Shown one piece after another: positions 53,848-62,348 of a stretch of DNA of 64,000 nt. The translations under genes and the position numbers were made by a program. The DNA comes from Ruaniaceae bacterium KH17 (GTDB lineage Bacteria; Actinomycetota; Actinomycetes; Actinomycetales; Actinomycetaceae). The notes below the pieces were generated by a model. It ran no database searches and was not told the DNA's origin. It saw nothing but the letters and a program-made list of their open reading frames with translations. The DNA lies in the NCBI GenBank assembly GCA_900199505.1, contig FZQV01000003.1:62001-126000 (forward strand), written 5' to 3'. The first letter of the stretch is position 1. Every line of letters begins with the position of its first letter.

Positions 53848-53899
53848 GTGGTTGCCGTGTTGGCGTCCCAGCCGGTTGGCACACCAACAGCACAACCAC
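53848..53899 (+). terminator. hairpin after the carboxylesterase gene
   Basis: GTGGTTG (53848-53854) pairs with CAACCAC (53893-53899); after a 3x3 mismatch, inner TGTTGG/CCAACA arms continue the stem. It begins 2 nt after the stop codon, so it is a likely terminator for the esterase gene. Confidence 0.55.
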
Positions 53900-53916
53900 T
53901 CCGCGGAGTCTTGTCC

Positions 53917-53954
53917 GATGTGGTACGGCTCAGGCGCGTGGGACGTACCACATC
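53917..53954. repeat. perfect 11-bp inverted repeat upstream of fmt
   Basis: GATGTGGTACG (53917-53927) and CGTACCACATC (53944-53954) are exact reverse complements with a 16-bp spacer. It could be a second terminator or a regulator site for fmt, whose -10-like TAAGAT (53995-54000) is 41 bp downstream. Confidence 0.6.
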
Positions 53955-54007
53955 ACGCACAACTCCGCCGTGTGCGCATCCAGGTGGCGCTCCGTAAGAT
54001 TGGGGCC

Positions 54008-54910
54008 GTGCGTATTCTCTTTGCCGGTACCCCCGACGTCGCCCTCCCGTCTTTACGAGCCCTCGTCGAGTCGGAGCACGAGGTGGTAGGCGTCGTCACG
54101 CGAGCGCCCGCCCCAAAGGGCCGCTCGAAGAAGCTGGTGCCCTCGCCAGTCCAGCAACTCGCCGAGGAACTCGGCCTGCCGGTGCTCACGCCGCACCGGA
54201 TCGGTGAAGCCACGGCCGAGATTCTGGCGCTCGGGCCCGAGGCCGCGGCGGTGGTTGCGTATGGCGGGTTGATCCGCGAGCCGCTGCTCAGTGCATTCCC
54301 GTGGCTCAACCTGCACTTCTCGTTGCTCCCGCGCTGGCGTGGCGCCGCGCCGGTGCAGCGCGCCATCGAGGCGGGGGACCATCTCACGGGCGCGAGCGTG
54401 TTCCAACTGGAGGTGGGCCTGGATACGGGACCGGTGTTCGGAAGCATTGAGGCAGAGCTGGATGGCACTGAAACCAGCGAGAGTCTGCTCGCTGATCTCG
54501 CCGAGCGCGGCGCCCCGTTACTCGTGGAGATCTTCGATTCGTTAGCGCGCGGAGAGGCATCCAGTCTGCCGCAGGTGGGCGAGCCGACCCACGCAGCGCG
54601 CCTCCTTCCAGAAGAGGGGCGAATCGATTGGACCGCCGCAGCGGAGCTGATCTCGCGGCACACCCGCGCCTTCTGGAGTTCCCCGGGAACGTGGACCACA
54701 CTTGGTGGCGCGCGGATGAAGATCGGCCCGGCACAGTCCGACGGCGTTCAGCCGGGTGAGCCCGGCGCGGTCATCCTAGACGGCATGCGTGTCCTCGTCG
54801 GCACGGGCGCTGGCGCGCTTGTTCTCGATCGCGTGGCCCCACCGGGCAAGCAGTGGATGGATGCCTCGGCCTGGGCTCGTGGACTGCGTGAGGCTGTGGT
54901 CTTCGAATGA
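54008..54910 (+). CDS. fmt: methionyl-tRNA formyltransferase
   Basis: A 300-aa enzyme formylating initiator Met-tRNA. VRILFAGTPDVALPSLRALV, LNLHFSLLPRWRGAAPVQRA (catalytic Asn/His; the HxSLLPxxRG signature) and GASVFQLEVGLDTGPVF are diagnostic. The C-terminal OB-like tRNA-binding domain follows. The GTG at 54008 starts 7 nt after a -10-like TAAGAT, so the mRNA may be leaderless. The 3' end overlaps rsmB by 4 nt. Confidence 0.95.
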   Translation: MRILFAGTPDVALPSLRALVESEHEVVGVVTRAPAPKGRSKKLVPSPVQQLAEELGLPVLTPHRIGEATAEILALGPEAAAVVAYGGLIREPLLSAFPWLNLHFSLLPRWRGAAPVQRAIEAGDHLTGASVFQLEVGLDTGPVFGSIEAELDGTETSESLLADLAERGAPLLVEIFDSLARGEASSLPQVGEPTHAARLLPEEGRIDWTAAAELISRHTRAFWSSPGTWTTLGGARMKIGPAQSDGVQPGEPGAVILDGMRVLVGTGAGALVLDRVAPPGKQWMDASAWARGLREAVVFE

Positions 54911-56220
54911 GCGCCAGCCCTCGCGAGATCGCCTTCGACGTCCTGAACGCCGTCGAACGCGATGACGCGTTTGCAAACCTGCTCCTGCCGAAGGCCACGT
55001 TCCCGCTGAACAAGCGTGATGCCGGGTTCGTGACCGAGCTCGTCTATGGCACACTCCGCCTGCAGGGCCGATACGACGCGATGATCGACGAATGCGCCAC
55101 CGGACGCCTGCAACCCGAGGTGCGGATCGCGCTCCGGCTCGGCGCGCACCAGATTCACGCCATGCGGGTCCCGGCCCGCGCTGCAGTCTTCGAGACCGTT
55201 GACCTCGTGGCTCAAGTCGCGGGGCGGGCGCCAACCGGACTCGCGAACGCGGTGCTCCGCAAGATCGCGGCCGAGCCGGATTGGCAGGAGCGCATCCTCG
55301 ACCGGCCCGAGGGCTACTACGAGTGGTACTCGCACCCCGAATGGGTGGTGCGAGGCTTCCGCCAGGCCCTGGCGCTCGAAGGGGCGGCGGGGGAACTCGA
55401 AGATCTGCTCGATCGAGACAACGAGGCAGCCGATCTCACTCTCGTGGCGCGCCCGGGCGTGGCGGAGCGCCCCGCCGATGCCGAACCCACGCCACTGTCG
55501 CCTTACGGCTACTACTGGCACGGGAACCCGGGCAAGCTCGCCGAAGTACGTGATGGCCGCGTGGCCGCGCAAGATGAGGGCTCGCAGCTCGTGGCGATCA
55601 TGGCGGCTGACGCCGTTCTGGAGGGCCGCGACGAGCAGTGGCTCGATTTGTGCGCAGGACCCGGTGGAAAGGCGGCACTCCTCGCCGCCATTGCTCAGCA
55701 ACGGGGATCATTCCTGACCGCGAACGAGATCCAACCGCACCGCGCCGAGCTCGTCGCCACGGCAGTACAGCAGTTCGCCGATTCCGTGGAGGTCATTTGT
55801 GACGACGGCCGCGCGGTGGGGGAGGCCGCACCGGGCGCCTTCGATCGCATCCTCGTGGACGCACCCTGTACCGGAACCGGCTCGCTCCGCCGCCGGCCCG
55901 AGGCGCGCTGGCGGCGCCAAGCGAGCGATCTTGCCACGCTCACGAAGCTTCAGGCCGAGCTGATCGACTCTGCGGTGGCCGCACTTCGGCCCGGCGGCAT
56001 CCTGACCTATGCCACGTGCTCGCCTCATCCTGCTGAGACGGTCACCCAGGTCACCGAGGCGTTGCGTCGGCACCCACTTGAGATCGCCCCGGCACCCGCG
56101 CCGCTGGCGGGGCGGGCGGTCCGCGCCGAGGGCTACCCCGTGCCCGGTGCCATGCAGCTCTGGCCGCACCGCGACAATACAGACGCCATGTTCGCCGTCT
56201 GCCTGCGCCGCACCACATAA
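54907..56220 (+). CDS. rsmB: 16S rRNA m5C967 methyltransferase RsmB
   Basis: A 437-aa SAM-dependent RNA methyltransferase. An N-terminal NusB-like helical domain (SPREIAFDVLNAVERDDAFA, DAGFVTELVYGTLRLQGRYD) precedes the catalytic domain: SAM motif WLDLCAGPGGKAALLAAI, and the two catalytic cysteines in LVDAPCTGTGSLRRRPEARW and LTYATCSPHPAETVTQV. It overlaps fmt by 4 nt and is followed by rpe after 9 nt. Confidence 0.94.
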   Translation: MSASPREIAFDVLNAVERDDAFANLLLPKATFPLNKRDAGFVTELVYGTLRLQGRYDAMIDECATGRLQPEVRIALRLGAHQIHAMRVPARAAVFETVDLVAQVAGRAPTGLANAVLRKIAAEPDWQERILDRPEGYYEWYSHPEWVVRGFRQALALEGAAGELEDLLDRDNEAADLTLVARPGVAERPADAEPTPLSPYGYYWHGNPGKLAEVRDGRVAAQDEGSQLVAIMAADAVLEGRDEQWLDLCAGPGGKAALLAAIAQQRGSFLTANEIQPHRAELVATAVQQFADSVEVICDDGRAVGEAAPGAFDRILVDAPCTGTGSLRRRPEARWRRQASDLATLTKLQAELIDSAVAALRPGGILTYATCSPHPAETVTQVTEALRRHPLEIAPAPAPLAGRAVRAEGYPVPGAMQLWPHRDNTDAMFAVCLRRTT

Positions 56221-56229
56221 GGTTGGCAC

Positions 56230-56895
56230 ATGGGAATCCAGATTGCACCGTCGATTCTGACGGCCGACTTCCTCAACCTCAGCTCCGAACTGGAGCGCAT
56301 CAAGAGCGCCGATCTCGTGCACGTGGACGTGATGGACAACCAGTTCGTGACGAACCTGACGATCGGCCCGATGGTCGTGGAGCGGATCGTGAAAGAGGGG
56401 CCGCTTCCCGTCGACGCGCATCTGATGATCGCGGACGCCGACCGGTGGGCTCCGCAATACGCCGAGATGGGGTGTGCCTCCGTCACCTTCCACGCCGAGG
56501 CCGCGATCGCACCGGTGAAGCTCGCTCGTGAGCTACGGGCGCTTGGTTCCAAAGCCGCGCTCGCATTACGGCCGGGCACGGACATCGCGCCATATGTTGA
56601 TCTGTTGCCGGAGTTCGACATGATCCTGTTGATGACTGTTGAACCCGGCTTCGGCGGGCAGAAGTTCCTCGATGTGGTGCTCCCGAAGATCGAGCGCACT
56701 CGAGCCGCGATCGCGGCCTCGGGCCTCGAGGTGCGGCTGCAGATCGACGGCGGGGTCTCGGTCGAGACGATTGAACGGGCTTCCGCGGCGGGCGCCGATG
56801 TGTTCGTGGCCGGTTCGGCCGTGTACAACGCCGAGGATGCGGCCGCGGAGATCGCCACGCTCCGCGAACTCGCACGCAACTCCCACCGCCACTGA
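56230..56895 (+). CDS. rpe: ribulose-phosphate 3-epimerase
   Basis: A 221-aa TIM-barrel epimerase interconverting ribulose 5-phosphate and xylulose 5-phosphate. [52 protein letters not shown] (metal His), [14 protein letters not shown] and [20 protein letters not shown] are present. It is a partner of tkt at 26-28 kb in the pentose phosphate pathway. The fmt-rsmB-rpe order is conserved in actinobacteria. A promoter-like -10 and an FMN riboswitch start right after its stop. Confidence 0.96.
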   Translation: MGIQIAPSILTADFLNLSSELERIKSADLVHVDVMDNQFVTNLTIGPMVVERIVKEGPLPVDAHLMIADADRWAPQYAEMGCASVTFHAEAAIAPVKLARELRALGSKAALALRPGTDIAPYVDLLPEFDMILLMTVEPGFGGQKFLDVVLPKIERTRAAIAASGLEVRLQIDGGVSVETIERASAAGADVFVAGSAVYNAEDAAAEIATLRELARNSHRH

Positions 56896-56897
56896 GC

Positions 56898-56903
56898 TAG
56901 ACT
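56898..56903 (+). promoter_or_regulatory. -10 box for the ribXY-hisEG transcript
   Basis: TAGACT at 56898-56903 lies about 7 nt before the first base of the FMN riboswitch P1 helix (56910), which is the expected spacing for a dedicated start site. The -35 is not clear. Confidence 0.5.
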
Positions 56904-56909
56904 GAGACC

Positions 56910-57042
56910 GTCTTCGGGGTCGATGAAATTTCGAACCGGCGGTGAAGCGGTCACCAGGCCGCACAGCCCGCGACCCGCGCACCTGCGCGGCTGATCTGGT
57001 GAAACTCCAGGGCCGACGGTCACAGTCCGGATGGGAGAAGAC
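56910..57042 (+). promoter_or_regulatory. FMN riboswitch (RFN element)
   Basis: All landmarks of the FMN aptamer are present: P1 GTCTTC (56910-56915) with GAAGAC (57037-57042); CGGGGTCGATGAAATTTCG; ACCGGCGGTGAAG; AGCCCGCGAC; TGGTGAAACTCCAG; GGGCCGACGGTCACAGTC; CGGATGGGAGAAGA. Downstream, a GTGTGCGC/GCGCACGC hairpin and then GCCCC (57074-57078) facing GGGGC (57087-57091) could hide the Shine-Dalgarno AAGGGG 5 nt before the GTG at 57096, suggesting translational control by FMN. Confidence 0.96.
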
Positions 57043-57095
57043 GCGCGGCGCACGCGTGTGCGCTTTTGCGCACGCCCCGGGGAGAAGGGGCATCC

Positions 57096-57824
57096 GTGTC
57101 GCGTTGGTCGCCGTTAGGCTTCGCGCTTGCCGTGCTCGCGCTGTGGGAACTCGCGAGCCGCACGGTAATCGACCCCTACTTCCTGCCCACGCCGACGGCG
57201 ATCATCGCCCGGGCGGTCACCTCACTTCCCACCATGCTGCCGTACTTTGCGGTCACGTTGGGCGAGGCGCTGCTCGGTGCCCTGATCGGCGCCGCCGTGG
57301 CGATTCCGCTCGGCTACGCCATCGCGAAGTCACGAACGGTGGCGCGCACGATTGAGCCATACACGGCAATGTCACAGGCCATCCCGGCCGTGGCGATCGC
57401 GCCCGTGTTGGCGCTCTGGCTTGGATACGGCACCGCGCCGATCTTGGCGCTGTGTGCCGTCATGGTGTTCTTTCCCATCTCGCTGACGACCACGTACGGT
57501 CTTGGCCACATCGACCCCGATGTCATCGCGGCCGCCCGCTTGGACGGCGCGCACGGCTGGAGTCTGCTCCGGTCCATCGAATTCCCCCTCGCGTTGCCGG
57601 CGATTCTCACCGGTCTTCGTAACGGCCTCACGCTCGCGATGACGGGTGCCGTGGTGGGGGAGTTCGTGATCGGAGGCAACGGCCTCGGCCAACTCTTGAC
57701 CGCACAGCAGCGCAACAACGACACCGAGGGACTCTTCGCCACGGTGGCCGCGCTGGCGGTCGTGGCAATAGCGATGTACGGCACGGTTCGTGCCGTGGAG
57801 TCAATGGTGGAGGAACGATTATGA
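57096..57824 (+). CDS. ribX: riboflavin ABC transporter permease RibX
   Basis: A 242-aa inner-membrane permease of the SsuC/TauC/ThiX type with about six transmembrane segments. The cytosolic EAA loop is AARLDGAHGWSLLRSIEFPL followed by ALPAILTGLRNGL. The role in riboflavin uptake is inferred from the FMN riboswitch in its leader and the adjacent NMT1-like binding protein, the arrangement described for RibXY. No ATPase gene is in the operon, so an ATPase encoded elsewhere must energise it. GTG start at 57096; overlaps ribY by 4 nt. Confidence 0.85.
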   Translation: MSRWSPLGFALAVLALWELASRTVIDPYFLPTPTAIIARAVTSLPTMLPYFAVTLGEALLGALIGAAVAIPLGYAIAKSRTVARTIEPYTAMSQAIPAVAIAPVLALWLGYGTAPILALCAVMVFFPISLTTTYGLGHIDPDVIAAARLDGAHGWSLLRSIEFPLALPAILTGLRNGLTLAMTGAVVGEFVIGGNGLGQLLTAQQRNNDTEGLFATVAALAVVAIAMYGTVRAVESMVEERL

Positions 57825-58771
57825 AACGACACGTGGCGGCTGCGGCCGCGGTGGTGCTGGCGGTGCTGAGCGGGTGCGGCAGCGGCGGGGGCCAGGCCCT
57901 CACAATCGGACTGACGTATGTGCCTGATGTCCAGTTTGCGCCCTTCTATGTGGCCGAGCATGAGGGCTACTTTGAGGACGAGGGCGTGACAGTCGAGCTG
58001 CGTCACCACGGCGCCGCCGAGACGCTCTTTGGCGCACTGGCAGCGGGGGAAGAGGACCTGATTGTGGCCGGCGGTGACGAGATGCTCCAGGCCTTCAGCC
58101 AGGGAGTGGACGTCACGACGATCGGCACGCTCTACCAGGAGTACCCGCTGGGAATCGCCGCCAGCGCGGATCTCGGAATCGAGACTGCGGCGGATCTGGC
58201 GGGTCACACGATTGGGCTACCGGGACCGTATGGCGAGAACTGGTTCTCGCTCCTCGCCACGCTCGATGCGGCTGGCCTCAGCCAGGACGATCTGACGATC
58301 GACTACATCGGATACACGGCCCAGTCCGCCATGGTGACCCAGGCCGTGGACGCCGTCGCGATCTTCCTGAACAACGACCTGCTTGGTATCAGAGCGGCCG
58401 GCGTGGAGGTGAATCTGGTCGAGACCCCAGAGCTACCGCTCGTGGGAATCTCCGTGGGCGCCCGTCGTGAAGTTCTCGCGGAGCACGAGGACGATGCGGC
58501 CGCGATCCTGCGCGCCTTGCACCGCGCCATCGAGTTTATCGTCGCCGATCCCGCGGCCACGATCGAGATCGTGGCCGGCTACGTGCCCGAACTCGAGCCC
58601 ACGTTCGCGCGGCAGGTGCTCGATGCGACCATCCCGCTCTACGGCACGGATTGGTTGGCGCTCGATTCCGCCCGCTGGCCGGAGATGTACGAGTTCCTGC
58701 TCGCGCACGATCTCGCGTCACCGGACGCGGACGTGGATAATGCGTTCCAGGTCCTAGACTGGACCCCGTGA
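57821..58771 (+). CDS. ribY: riboflavin ABC transporter substrate-binding lipoprotein RibY
   Basis: A 316-aa NMT1/THI5-like periplasmic-binding-type protein. The N-terminus is a lipoprotein signal ([10 protein letters not shown] lipobox, Cys18), so it is tethered outside the membrane. [56 protein letters not shown] and [20 protein letters not shown] are typical of this family. Under the FMN riboswitch it is predicted to bind riboflavin rather than a thiamine precursor or sulfonate. The 3' end overlaps hisE (GTGA). Confidence 0.87.
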   Translation: MKRHVAAAAAVVLAVLSGCGSGGGQALTIGLTYVPDVQFAPFYVAEHEGYFEDEGVTVELRHHGAAETLFGALAAGEEDLIVAGGDEMLQAFSQGVDVTTIGTLYQEYPLGIAASADLGIETAADLAGHTIGLPGPYGENWFSLLATLDAAGLSQDDLTIDYIGYTAQSAMVTQAVDAVAIFLNNDLLGIRAAGVEVNLVETPELPLVGISVGARREVLAEHEDDAAAILRALHRAIEFIVADPAATIEIVAGYVPELEPTFARQVLDATIPLYGTDWLALDSARWPEMYEFLLAHDLASPDADVDNAFQVLDWTP

Positions 58772-59031
58772 AGAGCTTTGACGACCTCTTTGAGGAACTG
58801 ACTGCAAAGGCCGCCGCTGGCGATCCCACCTCCGGCACCGTGCGGGAACTCGCCACGGGCGTGCACGGAGTCGGCAAGAAGCTGGTGGAGGAGGCCGCCG
58901 AGGTCTGGATCGCCGCCGAGTACGAGAGTGATGAGGAGCTCGCCGAGGAGATCAGTCAACTGCTCTACCATCTTCAGGTCATGATGATCGCCCGCAATAT
59001 CCCTCTGGAAAAGGTCTACCGGTACCTCTGA
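58768..59031 (+). CDS. hisE: phosphoribosyl-ATP pyrophosphatase
   Basis: An 87-aa enzyme for the second step of histidine synthesis. [38 protein letters not shown] (MazG-like metal-binding glutamates) and [20 protein letters not shown] are diagnostic. It stands alone, not fused to hisI. The GTG at 58768 overlaps the ribY stop, and the stop overlaps hisG by 1 nt, so histidine genes are translationally coupled to the riboflavin importer. Confidence 0.95.
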   Translation: MKSFDDLFEELTAKAAAGDPTSGTVRELATGVHGVGKKLVEEAAEVWIAAEYESDEELAEEISQLLYHLQVMMIARNIPLEKVYRYL

Positions 59032-59879
59032 TGCTTCGAATTGCTGTCCCGAACAAGGGATCCCTCTCTGGCCCTGCCATCGACATGTTGCGCGAGGCAG
59101 GCTACCGCTCCCGCCGTGATGGCGGCCGCGAGCTCGTGATCCGTGATAGCGAGAACGACATCGAGTTCTTCTACCTCCGCCCGCGCGATGTGGCGGTCTA
59201 CGTGGGCTCGGGAACCGTAGACGCGGGCATCACCGGCCGCGATCTTCTCCTCGACTCGGGTGCCGCCGCGCGTGAACACATGGCGCTCGGCTTCGCGCAC
59301 TCGACCTTCCGTTACGCGGCGCAACCCGATACTGCCCGTTCCCTCGCGGGGATCAACGGGAAACGCGTTGCCACCTCGTACGATCGGCTCGTGGCCGATC
59401 ACCTGGCGAGCCACGGCGTCAACGCCACGGTGGTACACCTCGATGGTGCCGTGGAGTCCTCTGTGGAGCTGGGCGTGGCCGACGTCGTCGCCGATGTTGT
59501 GGAGACCGGCTCGACGTTGAAGGCGGCCGGGTTGGAAGTCTTCGGCGACCCGTTGCTCTCCTCGGAGGCCGTGCTGATCGTCCCGCAGAACCGTCCTACC
59601 CCGGCCGGGCTAGAGGTCCTCGAGCGCCGCATCCACGGCGTGATCGTGGCGCGCACATTCGTGCTGATGGACTTCGATGTGCACGCCGATCATTTGGATG
59701 ATGCCGTCGCCATCGCCCCAGGCTTCGAAGCACCGACCGTGTCGCCGTTGCACGATTCCGATTGGTTCGCGGTGCGCGTGCTGATCCCTCGGGAGCAGAC
59801 GAATACCGTGATGGACAAGCTCTACGAGATCGGTGCCCGCGCCATCCTCGTCACGTCGATTCATGCCTGCCGGATATGA
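59031..59879 (+). CDS. hisG: ATP phosphoribosyltransferase (long form)
   Basis: A 282-aa first enzyme of histidine biosynthesis. N-terminal [56 protein letters not shown], and the PRPP loop [20 protein letters not shown]. The C-terminal ~80 residues form the ACT-like histidine-feedback domain ([31 protein letters not shown]) of the long HisG class, so no HisZ is needed. It overlaps the PH-domain gene by 17 nt. Confidence 0.96.
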   Translation: MLRIAVPNKGSLSGPAIDMLREAGYRSRRDGGRELVIRDSENDIEFFYLRPRDVAVYVGSGTVDAGITGRDLLLDSGAAAREHMALGFAHSTFRYAAQPDTARSLAGINGKRVATSYDRLVADHLASHGVNATVVHLDGAVESSVELGVADVVADVVETGSTLKAAGLEVFGDPLLSSEAVLIVPQNRPTPAGLEVLERRIHGVIVARTFVLMDFDVHADHLDDAVAIAPGFEAPTVSPLHDSDWFAVRVLIPREQTNTVMDKLYEIGARAILVTSIHACRI

Positions 59880-60306
59880 GTTTCGGCCACGCCGCGCAGT
59901 CGTCACCGCGCGGGCACTGCTGGTTGCTGTGTGGTTGGGCGTGGCCGGCCTACTGATCGCGTCCTTCACGATCCTCGAACATTACGGCGCCATTGATCGC
60001 GTCCTCACGGTGGCCTTCGCTGCCGCGGGTAGCTTCATCATCGTGCGCCAGGCCATGGTCCGTGCCGTTCCCACAGATGAGGGACTGACTGTCCGCAACT
60101 TGATGATCACTACCCACGTGACCTGGGAAGAGATCGTTGCGGTCAACTTCTCGCCGCATCGTCCCTGGGTCTCGCTCGATCTTGCCGACGGCGACACACT
60201 CGCGGTGATGGCAATTCAGAGTGCCGACGGCGAGTTTGCGCAACGTGAAGCACAGCGGCTCGCGGATCTCGTGGCCACTCACGAAGGCACAGAGCAGGTA
60301 GATTGA
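59863..60306 (+). CDS. membrane-anchored bacterial PH-domain protein
   Basis: A 147-aa protein with two hydrophobic segments near the N-terminus (about residues 14-33 and 43-58), then a beta-rich bacterial PH domain ([40 protein letters not shown]), resembling the bPH_6 family protein next to ribH in mycobacteria (Rv1417). The function is unknown. The ATG at 59863 lies within hisG; GTG at 59833 would lengthen it by 10 residues. pafB starts 4 nt after its stop. Confidence 0.8.
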   Translation: MPAGYEFRPRRAVVTARALLVAVWLGVAGLLIASFTILEHYGAIDRVLTVAFAAAGSFIIVRQAMVRAVPTDEGLTVRNLMITTHVTWEEIVAVNFSPHRPWVSLDLADGDTLAVMAIQSADGEFAQREAQRLADLVATHEGTEQVD

Positions 60307-60310
60307 GAGC

Positions 60311-61234
60311 GTGGACGGCAGTCATCCCGAACGGATTCTGAATCTCTTGATCGCGCTTGGTAACGCGCCCACACGGATGACCAAGCAGCAGATCAGGCGC
60401 CGAGTTGCCGGCTACAGCCACGACGACGATGCGGCGTTCGAGCGGATGTTTGAGCGGGACAAGGAGCTGCTCCGTTCGATCGGCGTCCCGATCGTCGTCG
60501 AACGCGATGCGGTACACGAGGACGATGTGGGGTATCGGATCGATCTCGATGCCTATTCGATGGATCTTGTGCTCAGTCCCGAAGAGATCGGTGCGCTCTC
60601 GCTGGCGCGCGAGGTGCATACGTCCGCTCCCTGGCGGGATGCGGCACGCCGTGGGGTCACCAAGGTCCGCGCGATCGATTCGGCGCTGGATGCCGCTGCG
60701 CCGCCGGTCACGCTCGAGCTCACCGCTCCAGGAGAGACCCTCGACGCGCTCTGCGATGCGATCGCGGCGCGCCGCCGCGTGCGGTTCACCTACACCGGGC
60801 TCTCCTCGCCCACGCGTGAGCGCGAGGTGGAGCCGTGGCGGATCGTGGCGCAGCGGCGCGGCTGGTACCTCCTGGGGCGGGATTGCGAGAGTGGTGAACA
60901 ACGCCGATTCCGGCTGTCTCGGATCGCCGGGGGAGTCCAGGAGAGCGGAGCATCCGGCGCATTCGAGATTCCCGCGCACACGCTCGATGACCCCGCCGGA
61001 GTCGATGTCGTGGCGCTGGTGCGAAAGGGGCGCGCGGCCTCGCTACGGGCACGCGGTACCGTCACGGAGTACGACGCCGATCGCGACCTCCTGCGCTTGA
61101 CGGTGCCGGACCCCATCGAGTTCGGTCGTGAGGTTGCCGGATTTGGCGCCGATGTTGTGGTGCTCGAGCCCGAGCACATCCGGCAGTCGGTGATCGCGCG
61201 GCTACGACGTGCCGTGGAGGTGGCCGATGCCTGA
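60311..61234 (+). CDS. pafB: WYL-domain transcriptional regulator PafB
   Basis: A 307-aa helix-turn-helix plus WYL-domain protein. The N-terminus (HPERILNLLIALGNAPTRMT, KQQIRRRVAGY) is a winged helix; the WYL region includes CDAIAARRRVRFTYTGLSSP, REREVEPWRIVAQRRGWYLL and the C-terminal extension. PafB with PafC forms the activator of the LexA-independent DNA-damage response in mycobacteria. GTG start at 60311; overlaps pafC by 8 nt. The pafA/pup/proteasome genes usual upstream are absent here. Confidence 0.92.
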   Translation: MDGSHPERILNLLIALGNAPTRMTKQQIRRRVAGYSHDDDAAFERMFERDKELLRSIGVPIVVERDAVHEDDVGYRIDLDAYSMDLVLSPEEIGALSLAREVHTSAPWRDAARRGVTKVRAIDSALDAAAPPVTLELTAPGETLDALCDAIAARRRVRFTYTGLSSPTREREVEPWRIVAQRRGWYLLGRDCESGEQRRFRLSRIAGGVQESGASGAFEIPAHTLDDPAGVDVVALVRKGRAASLRARGTVTEYDADRDLLRLTVPDPIEFGREVAGFGADVVVLEPEHIRQSVIARLRRAVEVADA

Positions 61235-62171
61235 GAAGACCATCGATCGCGTCACCCGGCTCCTGGCCCTGCTTGGTTACCTGGCCGATCACGATGACGT
61301 TGCCGTGGGCGAACTCGCGCAGCAGTTTGGCGTGTCGGAGGCGCAGATCCTCAAGGATGTGGACCTGCTGTGGGTCACGGGGACGCCCGGGTACTACCCA
61401 GACGATCTGATCGATTTCAGCTTCAGTGAGTCGGATTCGCGCCTCTCGCTCCGCGAAGCGCGCGGCTTCGATCGAAAGGTCCGGCTCGCCCCCAGTGAGG
61501 CGATCGCGTTGGCGACCGCGGTGCATTGGCTTCGTGCGGCAGGAGAGACCGCCGGCGCAATCGAGTCGCTCGGTGCCAAGCTTGCCGCCCTCGTTCCCGC
61601 CGTTGTGGAGACCGCGGCCGCGCCCGAGGCGCGCGAGGCGCTCGAACGCGCAATCGAGTCTCGTGCGGGTGTGGTGATCGAATACGTCTCGGCCGAGGAC
61701 CACCGCACCGAACGCCTCATCTTCCCCGAGCAGATCTCGACCGACGGCGTTGCGTGGTACGTGCGCGGCTGGTGCGCGCTCGCCCAGGACACGCGGACTT
61801 TTCGGCTCGATCGCATCCTGTCCCTCCGCGCGGCCACGGATGCCGAAGCACAGTCCGCGCGGGACGAGCAGCACGCGGCATCGGCGGCCACCGCGGCACA
61901 ACGCACGGTGCGCTTCGTCGTCGATCCGGCCGCGCGCTACGTTGCCGAGGACCTCCCAGGTGCACGGGTCTCCGACAGTGCGGAGGGCGTCGTCGTCCAG
62001 ATTGATGTGGGGCGGACCGAGTGGCTTGTCCGGTTGGCGCTCTCGGGGACGATTCGCACGATCGATGCGGATCTTGCGGCGGAGGTCCGGCAACGGGCGG
62101 CTCTCGCACTCGATGCATACGAGGATGCCGGTAGGATTGGGGCAGAACCGACTGAAGGGCGCGTGTCATGA
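61227..62171 (+). CDS. pafC: WYL-domain transcriptional regulator PafC
   Basis: A 314-aa partner of PafB with the same architecture: winged helix (TRLLALLGYLADHDDVAVGE, LAQQFGVSEAQILKDVDLLW), WYL core (ALERAIESRAGVVIEYVSAE, GVAWYVRGWCALAQDTRTFR, LDRI) and WCX extension (AQRTVRFVVDPAARYVAEDL). The ATG at 61227 is preferred, overlapping the pafB stop; GTG/ATG at 61209 adds six unlike residues. The 3' end overlaps tatA by 4 nt. Confidence 0.92.
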   Translation: MPEKTIDRVTRLLALLGYLADHDDVAVGELAQQFGVSEAQILKDVDLLWVTGTPGYYPDDLIDFSFSESDSRLSLREARGFDRKVRLAPSEAIALATAVHWLRAAGETAGAIESLGAKLAALVPAVVETAAAPEAREALERAIESRAGVVIEYVSAEDHRTERLIFPEQISTDGVAWYVRGWCALAQDTRTFRLDRILSLRAATDAEAQSARDEQHAASAATAAQRTVRFVVDPAARYVAEDLPGARVSDSAEGVVVQIDVGRTEWLVRLALSGTIRTIDADLAAEVRQRAALALDAYEDAGRIGAEPTEGRVS

Positions 62172-62338
62172 GACCCGTACACATCCTCATCCTGATCATC
62201 GTGGTGCTGATCGTCTTTGGCTCCGCGAAGCTTCCGGATATCGCGAAGTCGATCGGGCAGTCAATGAAGGTCTTCAAGAAGGAAGTCCAGGAACTCAAAG
62301 AGGACGTCCCCGCGGACTCGGAGGAGTCGAAGGACTGA
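62168..62338 (+). CDS. tatA: Sec-independent protein translocase subunit TatA
   Basis: A 56-aa protein: one N-terminal transmembrane helix (VHILILIIVVLIVFGSAKLP) with the FG motif, followed by an amphipathic helix (DIAKSIGQSMKVFKKEVQEL) and a short acidic tail, the complete TatA architecture in a very short version. TatA oligomers form the pore of the twin-arginine pathway. The ATG at 62168 overlaps the pafC stop (ATGA); tatC follows 10 nt after. Confidence 0.93.
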   Translation: MRPVHILILIIVVLIVFGSAKLPDIAKSIGQSMKVFKKEVQELKEDVPADSEESKD

Positions 62339-62348
62339 CGAGTAAGGA

